Assembly (NCBI RefSeq): GCF_030035675.1
Contig: NC_084481.1
Coordinates: 227,942,927-228,006,926 of the forward strand
DNA length: 64,000 bases
Reading direction: 5' to 3'
Origin: Rhineura floridana
Taxonomy: Eukaryota; Chordata; Lepidosauria; Squamata; Rhineuridae
The notes beneath the pieces were generated by a model. It saw only the letters and a program-made list of their open reading frames with translations, made no database searches and had not been told where the DNA came from. Within the stretch, counting starts at the first letter, position 1. The number at the start of each line of letters is the position of its first letter. Both the position numbers and the translations under genes were made by a program. Below, piece by piece: positions 53,989 through 64,000 of this stretch.

Positions 53989-54182
53989 AAAATGGCCTGC
54001 CTTCAAGTCGATCCCGACTTATGGCGACCCTATGAATAGGGTTTTCATAGTAAGGGAAGTTCAGAGGGGGTTTACCATTGCCTCCCTCTGAGGCTGAGAG
54101 GCAGGGACTGGCCCAAGGTCACCCAATGAGCTTCATGGCTGTGTGGGGATTCGAACCCTGGTCTCCCAGGTCGTAGTCCAGC
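53989..54182 (-). repeat. Sauria-type SINE
   Basis: The tail gccttcaagtcgatcccgac lies at the left and the head region gtctcccaggtcgtagtcca at the right, so the copy is on the minus strand and its tRNA-like first bases are missing. Confidence 0.82.
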
Positions 54183-54245
54183 ATGGCATCAAACTTGACT
54201 CCCGGGGGGAGGGGAAGAAGGATCTGGCTTGTCAACTGGACTAAG

Positions 54246-54300
54246 TCAGGGATGGGGAACCTGCCCCCCACCTCCAGCTATTGTTGGACTCCGGTGTACT
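54246..54300. repeat. Fragment of a cagggg-type hAT MITE
   Basis: cagggatggggaacctgccc, then gttggactccgg. Only the left end is kept. Confidence 0.45.
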
Positions 54301-54627
54301 TGGAGCCTTAAGAGAGAACACAGACAGGTCTCTGCCCCATGGTGTTTACAAAACATGGGGAATTAGCAGGGAAAGAATGAATGTGCACAAATGCTGTTAA
54401 CACAAGTTTTTAAAAATTGGTTACTGTCAGTAATGAGGATTATGTGGATAAACCATTATCCTCCCAGGGATGGGGGGGGGGCTTTGAAGCAGGAGCAAGA
54501 GCGAGACGCGTTCTGGGAAGGCCTTTACAGCATTTTGCTGTCTCTTGGCCACTATATGCTGCAGATCTCCCTGCTCTTGAAATCAGATATCCAATATTCC
54601 ATCTTCAGTTGCAATCAATCTCCAAGA

Positions 54628-54872
54628 AAGTGAGAGGCAGCGTGGTGCAGCGGTTAAGAGTGTTCGACTAGGATGTGGGAGACCAGAGTCCAAAATCCCA
54701 ACTCAGCCATGAAGCTCACTGAGTCACCTTGAACCAGGCACCTTCTCTCAGCCTAACCTACCTCACAGGGTTGTTCTGAGAATAAAATGGGGTAGAGTGT
54801 GAAAAATCACTTTTGCCAGCTTGAGCTCTTTGGAGGAGAGGTGGGGCAGAAATGTAATACATAAAAAAGGAA
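54628..54872 (+). repeat. tRNA-derived SINE with LINE-like tail
   Basis: Head gtggtgcagcggttaagagt, B-box-like gagtccaaaatcc, then gaagctcactgagtcacc as in Sauria SINEs. The tail differs: tcacagggttgttctgagaa, then ttggaggagaggtggggcag and aatgtaatac, an L2-like ending. The two SINE families therefore share a head and differ in their tails. Confidence 0.65.
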
Positions 54873-55066
54873 GTGATACCTGTTAGAAAATCTAAAGCAA
54901 GAAGATGTGTCTTTCCTAACTGCACAGTGCCCTTGAGGGTCTGTTCACATAACTGATGTTAAGTCAGCCTCCGGTGGACTTTGACTGGTTCAGCTAATGA
55001 TGGAAGTGCTCCATCACTTATACTGTGAGTGGGGGGACTTTTGGCCCCCCAAATGTTGCTGAGCTG

Positions 55067-55763
55067 TGTGATGTTCCTATATATTAGTGTATATATGGTA
55101 AGTGCTGGTTGTTTAGAGTATACATGGTAAGTAGTGAAAGAGGAGGGGGAGTGAATGGGCAATAGAATGCTTGATGATTGGCTGAATGTTTAAAATGGCT
55201 GACAGTATAAATGAAAGGATGACAGGTAAATCTGGGTGAATGTGAGGTGGTGAATTGTGGAATCTGGGGGGAGAAGAGAAAGAGTGGATTGCTTGGTGGG
55301 GTTTAGAGAGTTGTTTACCAGGAGGGAGGTGGAGTTCGGATTAGTATTGAGTAAAACCATATGCTTATGTGCCTTAAGAAGAAATCTTGTTAATCTTGTT
55401 AGCTTTGTTATCTGTAATAAATACTTAATTTGGTTTACCAAAGGCCTGATCCTTGGCTGGGGTTTCACAGACCAGAAGGGAGGGTAAGGTAATGACCAAG
55501 GCTGAAGGGGAACTGTAACAAATGGTGGCAGCGGTGAAGAGAATAACAATACCAGTATTCAGAGTCTCTGGGAATACTAGTATTGGGACGTTACTGGTGG
55601 TTGCCTAGCAGGGGGATCTGTTGAGATCTGTGCTAGAGCGGGGATAGGTAAATCATAAGAGAGTGCGGTCGGACTGGTGGAGTCCCTGGTGGTGCCTAGA
55701 GACAGGCAGTAACCATGAGCAGGTAGGAACCTGACAGGGAGAGCCAGGGAAGGACGCATCACA
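55067..55763 (+). repeat. 5' LTR of the Gmr1-like element
   Basis: 697 bases, beginning TGTGATG and ending CATCACA (inverted ends). It contains two aataaa-like signals near 55417-55425. It is about 99% identical to the 3' LTR. Confidence 0.95.
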
Positions 55764-58700
55764 TGTGGTGTTAGCGGTGGGATACGAACAACAGAGAATC
55801 CAGATACGAACCAAAGAGAGTCCCAAAGACACGTGGTGACAAAGGAGACTACGTCACAGGTGTTGGCTCTAGCAGTGAGATACGAATACTAGACAATCCC
55901 TAATAGTTGTGTGGCAAACAGAAATAACAAAACAAGATTTCTTGTGAGAGTGACTGGCAAAGAGTGTGTGGCAAAGAGTGAGTGAACTCAAACACCATGG
56001 CTGAATACATAAAAATGAAAAGAGAGGAGCTGGTGGAGAAGTGCATAACATTCAATTTACCTCATGAGGGTAAAGGGGTAGATGAATTGAGGGTAGCACT
56101 TATAGGATTTGCAACTGCCCAGCAAAAACAACCTGTCAGAGAAGAGACCCCAGAAGGATATTTAAGCAATCCCGCTTATATAGAGTACTTGAGAGAGAAG
56201 TTGAGGATGGAAGGTGCAGAGAAGGAAAAACAGAGAGAGTTGGAAGCTGAGAGATTGAGGATGGAGGCTGAGGAAAAAGATAAACAGCGGGAGTTGGAAG
56301 CTGAGAGATTGAGGATGGAAGGTGCAGAGAAGGAAAAACAGAGGGAGTTGGAAATTGAGAGAATGAGATTGGGGTTTGAGGAGAGGGAGAAGCAATGAGC
56401 AGTGGATGCTGAATTACAAGTAGAAAAGTTAAAATTTGATAGAGAGAAATTTCACTCTGAGGAGACAAGGAAAGACAGAGATGGAGCAAAAATAAAAATT
56501 ACTCCAAAGGACTTTGCTGTCTATGAGCCTGGTCAAGATCCTCAAATTTACCTCAGCACCTTTGAAAAAGCAGCTCAGTTGTGGGGGCTACCTGAAGATA
56601 AATACATGCAGTATTTATCAAACCTGATTAAAGGGGAATTGGCTGAGGTATACCAATATTTCCCCTCAGACAAGCCCGTCACATACGCTGAATTCAAAGA
56701 AGCAGTGTTTAAAAGATTCAGACTGGGGCCTGATTATTTTAGAAAGCTTTTCAGAAATTGCCAGATACAGACAGGGAGGTCTTTTGTGGAACTGGGAGCA
56801 AAGTTGATGGATATATTTGGAAAGTGGATGAGTAGTGCCAAAGCTCAGTCAGTGGAAGAGGTGAAAAGCCTCATGATACTGGATCAATTATACCATCAGT
56901 TACCACCAGAAATAAGGCTCCTGGTCAAAGACCGTTCCCCTACATCTGTGCAGGAGGCCGCAGAGATGGCGGATCACTTCGCCTCCAATAGAACTGGCTG
57001 GGTGGGGAAAACATCAAGAGAGTTTAAACCCAGACCATATACTGCTGGCAGAAGGGATGTGGTACCACAGAGAGTGAGTCCTCCATTAAAATCTGAAGGG
57101 CACAGGACACCCCAGAGTGGATCTGTGTACCCTAAAAGTGAGGAGAAATTATGCTACAACTGTGGTAGACCGGGGCACCTACGTTTTCAATGTGAGGTTG
57201 CCAACCCCATTAGTAATCCTGCTCAGACAAGGGCAGTGAAAACAGAGCCCAAGGCTTTAGAAACAGCGAAAAAGGTTCAGTTTTGCCAGATAAACTGGAC
57301 AGAAGTAACAGACCTTGATTCAAGTCTGAGAGAGGAAGTGAGAGTACAAGGGGCAAATTATTGGGCATTGCTTGATACTGGTGCCGCTCAGACATTACTG
57401 AGGCCAGATTTAATAAAATCTGAGGTAATATTACCTCAGGAAACTGTGACTATCCAAGGAGTGAGAGGTCAACCAGAAAGTTTGCCTGTGGCCCTGGTGG
57501 AAATGACTTGGAGAGGCCGAGAGGGCCGATATAAAGTAGGCATTAATGCCCAGCAACAAGAACCAGTAATACTGGGAAGGGATGTAATGGGCGCCCAAGG
57601 AAAGATCTATGTAGTGACCAGACAGCAAATTGGCAGAGAAAAAGAAGCCATATTAAGGGGGGCTGAAACAAACAGGGTGGAATCTGTTAACCAGCCTCAG
57701 GTCACCATAGCAACCACTAGCAGGCCTGCTGAAGAAGACAAACTGTATCAAGTGGTCTCTGGGGAAGAAGCAGAGCAATTCAGGGAAGAGCTGCATAAAG
57801 ATATCAGTTTGAAGCAGGTAAAGGAACAAGCCCTGACCCAACAGATTCCTTTCACTGACAAGCTGAGGAGTCAAGTTGTGTGTGAGAATGGGATTTTATG
57901 TGGACTGTGGATGCCTGCTGAGAGAAAGGATGAATGTGAACCAGTGAAGCAATTGATAGTACCTAGCAAATACAGAACCAGATTGCTAGAGGTAGCCCAC
58001 GATGTCCCATGTGCAGGACATCTGGGAATAAAAAAGACCAAGAGGAGATTGGCTGCACATTATTATTGGCCAAATATCTCCAAGGATGTAAAACAACATT
58101 GTCTATCTTGTGGAATATGCCAAAAGGTGGGAAAGAGTGGAGTAAAGACCAAGGCACCCTTAAAGCCCCTTCCTATAATTGGACAACCCTTTTATAGAGT
58201 GGGAATAGATTTGGTGGGCCCTTTTTCCAAACCCACAAGGCATGGCAAGAAATATCTAGTGGTGGTGGTGGATTTTGCCACCAGGTACCCAGACGCAGAA
58301 GCACTGAGATCTGTAGAAGCCCCTGTAGTGGCAGAGGCTTTATTAAAAATCTTTATGAGGCTGGGTTTCCCTCATGAAGTGCTGACAGATCAAGGCAGTG
58401 TATTCATGGGAGAAGTGATGCAATGTATGTGGAAATGTTGTGGTCTAAAACATCTAAAGACCACTACTTACCATCCTGCCACTAATGGGCTAACTGAGAG
58501 ATTCAATGGCGTTTTGAAGGGCATGATAAGAAGCTATGTTCAAGATCACCCACAAGACTGAGATGAACGGTTGGGATGTTTCTTATTTGCATACAGAGAA
58601 GTCCCTCAGGAGTCAACAGGCTTCTCACCCTTTGAACTAATGTTTACTAGAAAAGTGAGGGGACCTTTGGAACTGCTAAAAAATTCATGGGAAGGAACTC

Positions 58701-60632
58701 TGGGAGAGTACAAAACTTCTGTAGTAGATTTTGTATTGGGATTCCGCAATAAATTAACATCAATGATGGAAGTAGTGAAAGAGAATTTGAGTCATGCACA
58801 GGAGAAGCAAAGTTACTGGTATGACAGAACAGCCAGAGAACGTGTGTATGATGTGGGAGATATGGTTATGGCGTTCATACCCAGGAAACATGACAAATTA
58901 CAGGCTAACTGGGAAGGACCATATACCATCAGAGAAAGGCTTGACACAGTGACATATGTAATCACCACAGACCAATTAAAGAAAAGCAAAGTGGTTCATG
59001 TAAATATGTTAACGCCTTACCATACCAGGGATGCAAAGGTGTTGCAAGTTACCTTATTCCCTGAGGGAAGTGGGCCTGAACTTCCAGATTTGGTACAGGA
59101 AAGCAAAGACAAAGGAGGGGTAGATAGATCAAGTGGAATGGTCAGAGGAGGTGAAGGAGGAAGTAAAAGAGGAGATTCTGAGAGTTTTGAAAACCTATAG
59201 GAATCTCTTTAGCAACAAACCTGGCCGAACCAGTATAGTTATACATTCCATTGATACTGGAGATCATGCCCCAATCAGATCTGTTCCGTACCGTGTGAAT
59301 GGGAAAGTTTTGAATGAGATCAAAAAGGAGGTGGAAGAGATGCTGGAATTAGGAGTGATCAGGGAATCCATCAGTCCCTGGGCCTCAAGTATTGTCCTGG
59401 TTCTGAAAAAAGATGGAACGACCAGGTTTTGCATTGATTATCGGCTAATCAATAAAATTACTGTCCCAGATGCGTATCCTATGCCTAGGGTAGATGCAAT
59501 GTTAGAGTTATTGGGGGCAGCAACCATTATCTCTATACTAGATCTCTGTAAAGGATTTTGGCAAATGGAACTAGACGAGCAATCCAGAGCCAAAACTGCC
59601 TTCAGTACACCAGATGGGTTATATGAGTTTGTGACCTTACCCATGGGACTAAGAAACTCACCAAGTTCATTTCAGAGGCTAATCAATACTGTGTTGCGAG
59701 GCATGTCAGATTTTGCAGTGGCCTATATCGATGACGTGGCCAATTTTAGCAAGTCGGTGCCTGAGCATGTCCAACACCTGACAACAGTATTGGAGGCCTT
59801 AAGAAAAGCAGGCCTCACAATAAAAGCTAAGAAATGCCAGTTTGGACTAAAGGAAGTAATCCATTTAGGACATAAGGTGGGGAGTGGGAAAATCACCCCC
59901 TTATGGAGCAAGGTGGAGGCAATACAAGCGTGGCCGATCCCCTTAACCAAAAAACAAGTAAGGGCATTTCTGGGTGTGGCTGGTTTTTATAGGAAGTTTG
60001 TGAGAAATTTTGGGGAAATAGCAACCCCCTTGCATGAATTGACCAAGAAGAAGTGTTATGAGCGTGTGGTATGGACGGATGAATGTCAGAAGGCTTTTGA
60101 TCTACTGAAGCAAGCCTTGTGCCAAGGACCCATATTAATAGCACCAGACTATGAGAAACCATTCATCGTGGCTACAGATGCGTCGGACCTCGCGCTGGGA
60201 GTCGTCTTGCTGCAGGAGAGAGAAGGCACCAGACATCCAGTGGCGTATCTGAGTCGCAAGCTGACGCCGAGGGGGAAAAACTATTCGTCGGTCCAGAAGG
60301 AGTGCCTAGCGGTCGTGTGGGGACTGAACAAGTTGCGCCCATACGTGTGGGGACGAAGATTCACAGTGACTACGGATCATCGGGCCTTGTTATGGTTGCA
60401 GACTATGAAAAACCATAACACTATGCTGCAGAGGTGGTCCTCAAGTGGACTTCCAGTTCAAGGACAATGTACTGGCCGATGGACTTTCCAGGCAAGTGGC
60501 TGGGACTGCAGTGACGTGACCAGACAGAGGAACAAAGAAAGACATTTTCCCCATAGAGACTTTTATTTGTTAACGCGACGTATAAATCCTGGAACAGGAA
60601 TAATACTCTGCAGTTGTTTAAGGGGGGGGAAA

Positions 60633-61330
60633 TGTGATGTTCCTATATATTAGTGTATATATGGTAAGTGCTGGTTGTTTAGAGTATACATGGTAAGTAG
60701 TGAAAGAGGAGGGGGAGTGAATGGGCAATAGAATGCTTGATGATTGGCTGAATGTTTAAAATGGCTGACAGTATAAATGAAAGGATGACAGGTAAATCTG
60801 GGGGAATGTGAGGTGGTGAATTGTGGAATCTGGGGGGAGAAGAGAAAGAGTGGATTGCTTGGTGGGGTTTAGAGAGTTGTTTACCAGGAGGGAGGTGGAG
60901 TTCGGATTAGTATTGAGTAAAACCATATGCTTATGTGCCTTAAGAAGAAATCTTGTTAATCTTGTTAGCTTTGTTATCTGTAATAAATACTTAATTTGGT
61001 TTACCAAAGGCCTGATCCTTGGCTGGGGTTTCACAGACCAGAAGGGAGGGTAAGGTAATGACCAAGGCTAAAGGGGAACTGTAACAAATGGTGGCAGCGG
61101 TGAAGAGAATAACAATACCAGTATTCAGAGCCTCTGGGAATACTAGTATTGGGACGTTACTGGTGGTTGCCTAGCAGGGGGATCTGTTGAGATCTGTGCT
61201 AGAGCGGGGATAGGTAAATCATAAGAGAGTGCGGTCCGGACTGGTGGAGTCCCTGGTGGTGCCTAGAGACAGGCAGTAACCACGAGCAGGTAGGAACCTG
61301 ACAGGGAGAGCCAGGGAAGGACGCATCACA
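60633..61330 (+). repeat. 3' LTR of the Gmr1-like element
   Basis: 698 bases, with the same ends as the 5' copy and about five differences in all, including one single-base length difference. A purine-rich tract (60619-60632) precedes it. It is followed by the agctg duplication. Confidence 0.95.
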
Positions 61331-61428
61331 AGCTGCAACTCCCATCAGCCCCATCAAGCATGGCCAATGGCTAGGGATGATGGGAGTTGCAGTTCAGCAA
61401 CATCTGGAGGGCCAAAGGTTCCCCACTC

Positions 61429-63068
61429 TTTAAACAGATAGCACACAAAGGTTTTGTTCTGCTCTGAACCATTCCACCACCACCTTGCCCCAATTCCAAA
61501 CTTTGATACCATAGTTAAAACCCTCACTCCCCTCTCCTCCTCACCAAACCTTCATTTTCAAAGGTCTGGTTTGCCTCCCGCACTCATGAACCGCCACTGC
61601 CATTTTGAAGACAGGAAGTCTCACCTCTGTTTTTATTTAATGTTCTTTATTATCTAGCCCCCCCCTCTCAATCCTTAACTCAGGAGCAACAAAACCATCA
61701 GGGCTCCACACTGCAGCACAGAAGATATAAAACTCAAACACACAACAGGGAGAGGGCAAACTTGCATTCTCAACTTCTCTTTGAAGGTTTGCATAATATT
61801 TATCGTTGCCACATGCTGCAATATTAGAACCAAATGTGCTTTTGAAAAAGAGGTCCCCCACCTCCACAGTTTCTTTTTAAAGGAAACTGTACCCATCCAA
61901 GCAGGAAGTTTGTGCAATCTACAGAAGTGTGCATTAAAAACAAAATGCAAGTAAATTGCAAAATGGCCATAGTGCTTCTTTTGCTGGCTTCCGTGAGTTT
62001 CTTGGTGGCCCCTCTATGGCCACTAGCTTAGATGGTTTTAAAAGAAAAGAAAAGAATTAAGACAAATGCATGCAAGGAACATCTACCTGTGTCTACTTTT
62101 TAGTCATGACAAGTGGGGGTTCTGAACCCTGTTTTTTGTATAGGGTCCCAGCCACTTCTTCCATCCTCTCCCTGACTATGTCTGTTTAGCCCAGGCTGGG
62201 CAGTTTTGGAGGGGCCTCACTCCATTCTGGGGTGCGCGTTCAACTTGTGCCCAATCCAATCTACTTTAAAATATTTAATTTTTCTGTTGATGTCTATTGG
62301 CTACTCTCACTTCTATCCCTTGGGACATTTTTAAAGAGCTTCTCATTGTAAACCAGGAAATGATCTCTCCAGAGAAGATGGTTCTATCTACCCTTTTCAC
62401 ATCCATGTATCTATCTTTTCCTTCCTTTTTAGCTACTCTGTTCCACTTCCGCCTCCCATTCGGTTATCTGTTCTCTTTCTCTCACTCCCCCAACCTTCTA
62501 TGCCAATGAGTTCTTATGGGGTTTATTTTGACTCCTGCTCTTGGGGGCGGGGGTTTCTCCTTAAGCTTTTTTTTTTTTAGTATCTGCAAACCTCAAGCTT
62601 ACCCTGAGCCTGCTGTTATGCATGAGTGGTGTAGTTTTGGCTTTGGAAATAGAGGGACAGATAGCTGAAAGAAACCTCCATGTACAAAGGCAGTATATCT
62701 CTGAATTTCAGATGCTGGATACAAACAGGAGAAAGACCCTTGCCTTCACGGCCTACTTGTGATCACCTAGATCACAACTACCATGTTGGAAACAGAATGT
62801 TGAATTAAAAGGACATTAGTTTGAACCAGAAAGCCAATTCTTATAAACTACCAACAAAATTCAGGCTGGGCAAAGAACTTTACAGTCCTCGTTCAACAGT
62901 TCCACACAACAACTGAATGGCCTGCAGCAAATGCTGTCATTTTATAGGTCAAGGCACTGAAACCCAGGAGGAGGCCATGGCTCTTTACAATGTGCACTTA
63001 TCAGCTTATCAGCGACATGGCAGATGGGATGGGATGGCACAAGCCATCATGAGCAGCTGGTGTATTTG
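61429..63068. other. DAAM1 intron, nothing recognised
   Basis: About 1.6 kb without coding or repeat match. The minus strand was checked for a further DAAM1 exon and none was found. A T run lies near 62568-62578. Confidence 0.4.
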
Positions 63069-63250
63069 GGGAAGGGCTGTAGCTCAGTGGTAGAACATCT
63101 GCCTTGCATGCTGAAGGTCCCAGGTTCAATCCCTGGTGACATCTCCACGTAGGGCTGGGAATGTGCCCTGCCTGAAACCCCAGAGAGCTGCTGTCAGTCA
63201 GTGTAGGCAATACTGAGCTGGATGGACAAATGATCTGACTCAGTTCAAGG
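63069..63250 (+). repeat. tRNA-Ala-like SINE, best-kept copy
   Basis: gggctgtagctcagtggtag, then atctgccttgcatgctgaa and ggttcaatccctgg: A and B boxes are intact and the head resembles tRNA-Ala(TGC). The body follows (agtcagtgtaggcaatactg) and it ends at tctgactcagttcaag. Confidence 0.88.
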
Positions 63251-63264
63251 GGGAAGAAGCAAAG

Positions 63265-63740
63265 GCTACCAGTGTTGAAACAATGATCCTTCAACATCAA
63301 CTTCGCTGGACCGGCCATGATGTTCGAATGCCTGATCACCGTCTTCCAAAGCAGCTACTTTACTCCCAACTTAAGGGTGAAAAATGGAATATTGGTGGAC
63401 AGCAAAAGAGGTTTAAAGATGTTCTTAAAGCGAATCTAAAAAAATGTAACATGAACATCGAGAACCGGGAAGCCTTGGCCCATGAACTCTCAAATGGAGG
63501 TTGGCTATTATCAAAGGTGCTATGGACTTTGAAGAAGCACGAATACAGGGCAAAAGAGACAAACGAGCGAAGTGGAAGGCACGTCAAGCAAATCCTCATC
63601 GCAGCCATCTTCCATCTGGAAACCTATGTCCTCACTGTGGGAGGCTGTGTGGATCCAGAATTGGCCTCCACAGTCACTTACGAAGCCACTGTTAAAGACC
63701 TTACCCTGAAAGACAATCTTACTCGGCCATGAATGATTGC
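63265..63740 (+). mobile_element. LINE C-terminal fragment with C2H2-type zinc finger
   Basis: The frame 63283-63732 encodes LQHQLRWTGHDVRMPDHRLP, KRFKDVLKANLKKCNMNIEN and LAHELSNGGW. After a shift near 63500 the frame 63501-63695 continues with FEEARIQGKRDKRAK and the finger CPHCGRLCGSRIGLHSHLRS. It is a longer relative of 36385-36700. Non-LTR retrotransposon ORF2 C-terminus; clade not fixed (RTE-related possible). Confidence 0.6.
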
Positions 63741-63822
63741 CAGTGTTAATGTGTCTATGTTCTATGCATCGGATAAAACGATGTCCCCCTCCAGCAGTTG
63801 ACCTGAGCAAAGTCGCAGGAAT

Positions 63823-63870
63823 AGAGGAAGCTGCCTTATACAGAGTAAGACCATTAGGCCATCTAACTCC
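63823..63870 (-). repeat. tRNA-Ala-like SINE, 3' fragment
   Basis: aggaagctgccttatacaga, then ccattaggcc: the reversed end of the same SINE family. The head is absent. Confidence 0.55.
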
Positions 63871-64000
63871 CTTCCCTTTAAAGCCATACAGTGAATGTTG
63901 TGGCTGAACAGGGTTTTAGTTCAGTTTAGATTTAAACTGAAGATGGGCACCATAAGAAATAAAAATGAGAAATAAAAACAAAATTAGTGAGACATGAATC

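Larger units (their letters stand above)
55067..61330 (+). mobile_element. Gmr1-like Ty3/gypsy LTR retrotransposon, nearly full length
   Basis: A fossil LTR element of 6264 bases with two LTRs, a 5-base duplication (agctg at 55062-55066 and 61331-61335) and a purine tract just before the 3' LTR. Parts in order, approximate: Gag coiled-coil region near 56.0-56.4 kb with an 18-residue tandem repeat; SCAN-like capsid region near 56.5-57.0; CCHC zinc knuckle near 57.15; aspartic protease near 57.35-57.6 (LLDTGAAQTLL); integrase near 57.9-59.0 (zinc-binding HHCC region, then catalytic core); reverse transcriptase near 59.2-59.9 (YIDD); RNase H near 60.15-60.4. Integrase before reverse transcriptase is the mark of Gmr1-type Ty3/gypsy elements. 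The LTRs differ at about five positions, so the insertion is young. The coding part is broken in about two or three places. It lies antisense in a DAAM1 intron. Confidence 0.92.
55027..61428. mobile_element. cagggg-type hAT MITE split by the LTR element
   Basis: The MITE's left part is 55027-55066 (gagtggggggacttttggcc) and its right part 61331-61428 (gcaactcccatcag to aaaggttccccactc). They join at the duplicated agctg where the LTR element entered. The MITE is thus the older of the two. Confidence 0.75.

Noticed and set aside
63069-63145. A true tRNA-Ala gene
   Set aside because: The head resembles tRNA-Ala, but it is continuous with a SINE body found in several copies and the acceptor stem does not pair well.
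1-64000. CRISPR arrays, operons or prokaryotic signals
   Set aside because: No regularly spaced repeat array was seen. Spliced genes, CpG islands and vertebrate transposons show eukaryotic nuclear DNA.

Overview
This window is vertebrate nuclear DNA, most likely from a squamate reptile (lizard lineage). It mixes CR1 and L2 LINEs, Bov-B LINE tails, Sauria-type SINEs (tRNA head, Bov-B-like tail), a tRNA-Ala-like SINE family, many short hAT-type elements, a Tc1-like remnant and one Ty3/gypsy LTR element. The host genes have spliced vertebrate structures. The block JKAMP(-) - L3HYPDH(+) - GPR135(+) - DAAM1(-) matches, from memory, the human 14q23.1 order in inverted orientation. Species was not determined.

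Layout. 1-5.4 kb: 3' parts of an L2, a CR1 and a second L2, lying beyond the last JKAMP exon seen. 5.4-13.2 kb: six JKAMP exons on the minus strand (238 codons); the terminal exon of about 72 codons was not found and probably lies left of the window. 13.2-14.1 kb: head-to-head promoter region of JKAMP and L3HYPDH with three CCAAT boxes, an ETS/CRE composite and a Bov-B 3' end. 14.1-19.8 kb: L3HYPDH complete in five exons (363 aa); intron 4 uses a GC donor. 19.8-28.7 kb: intergenic, L2 tails, a Sauria SINE and hAT elements. 28.7-31.2 kb: CpG-rich block with the single-exon GPR135 gene (438 aa). 31-48 kb: intergenic, dense nested transposons, including a 5S rRNA-headed SINE. 47.9-53.8 kb: the last two coding exons of DAAM1 and its probable long 3' UTR. 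53.8-64 kb: DAAM1 intron, containing a nearly full-length, recently inserted Gmr1-like Ty3/gypsy element (55067-61330) with target duplications and about 99% identical LTRs.

Function. The four host genes are not a pathway: JKAMP is an ER membrane protein of the JNK/ERAD system, L3HYPDH dehydrates trans-3-hydroxy-L-proline, GPR135 is an orphan class A GPCR, and DAAM1 is a Wnt/PCP formin. Only JKAMP and L3HYPDH probably share regulation, through their bidirectional promoter.

The least ordinary features are the Gmr1-type element, whose integrase is encoded before its reverse transcriptase; a 5S rRNA/Sauria-type chimeric SINE; two different hAT-type elements sharing one 8-bp target (three copies of the octamer); hAT elements nested in other repeats with perfect 8-bp duplications; and the GC-AG intron of L3HYPDH. 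All splice sites and repeat ends were read by eye.
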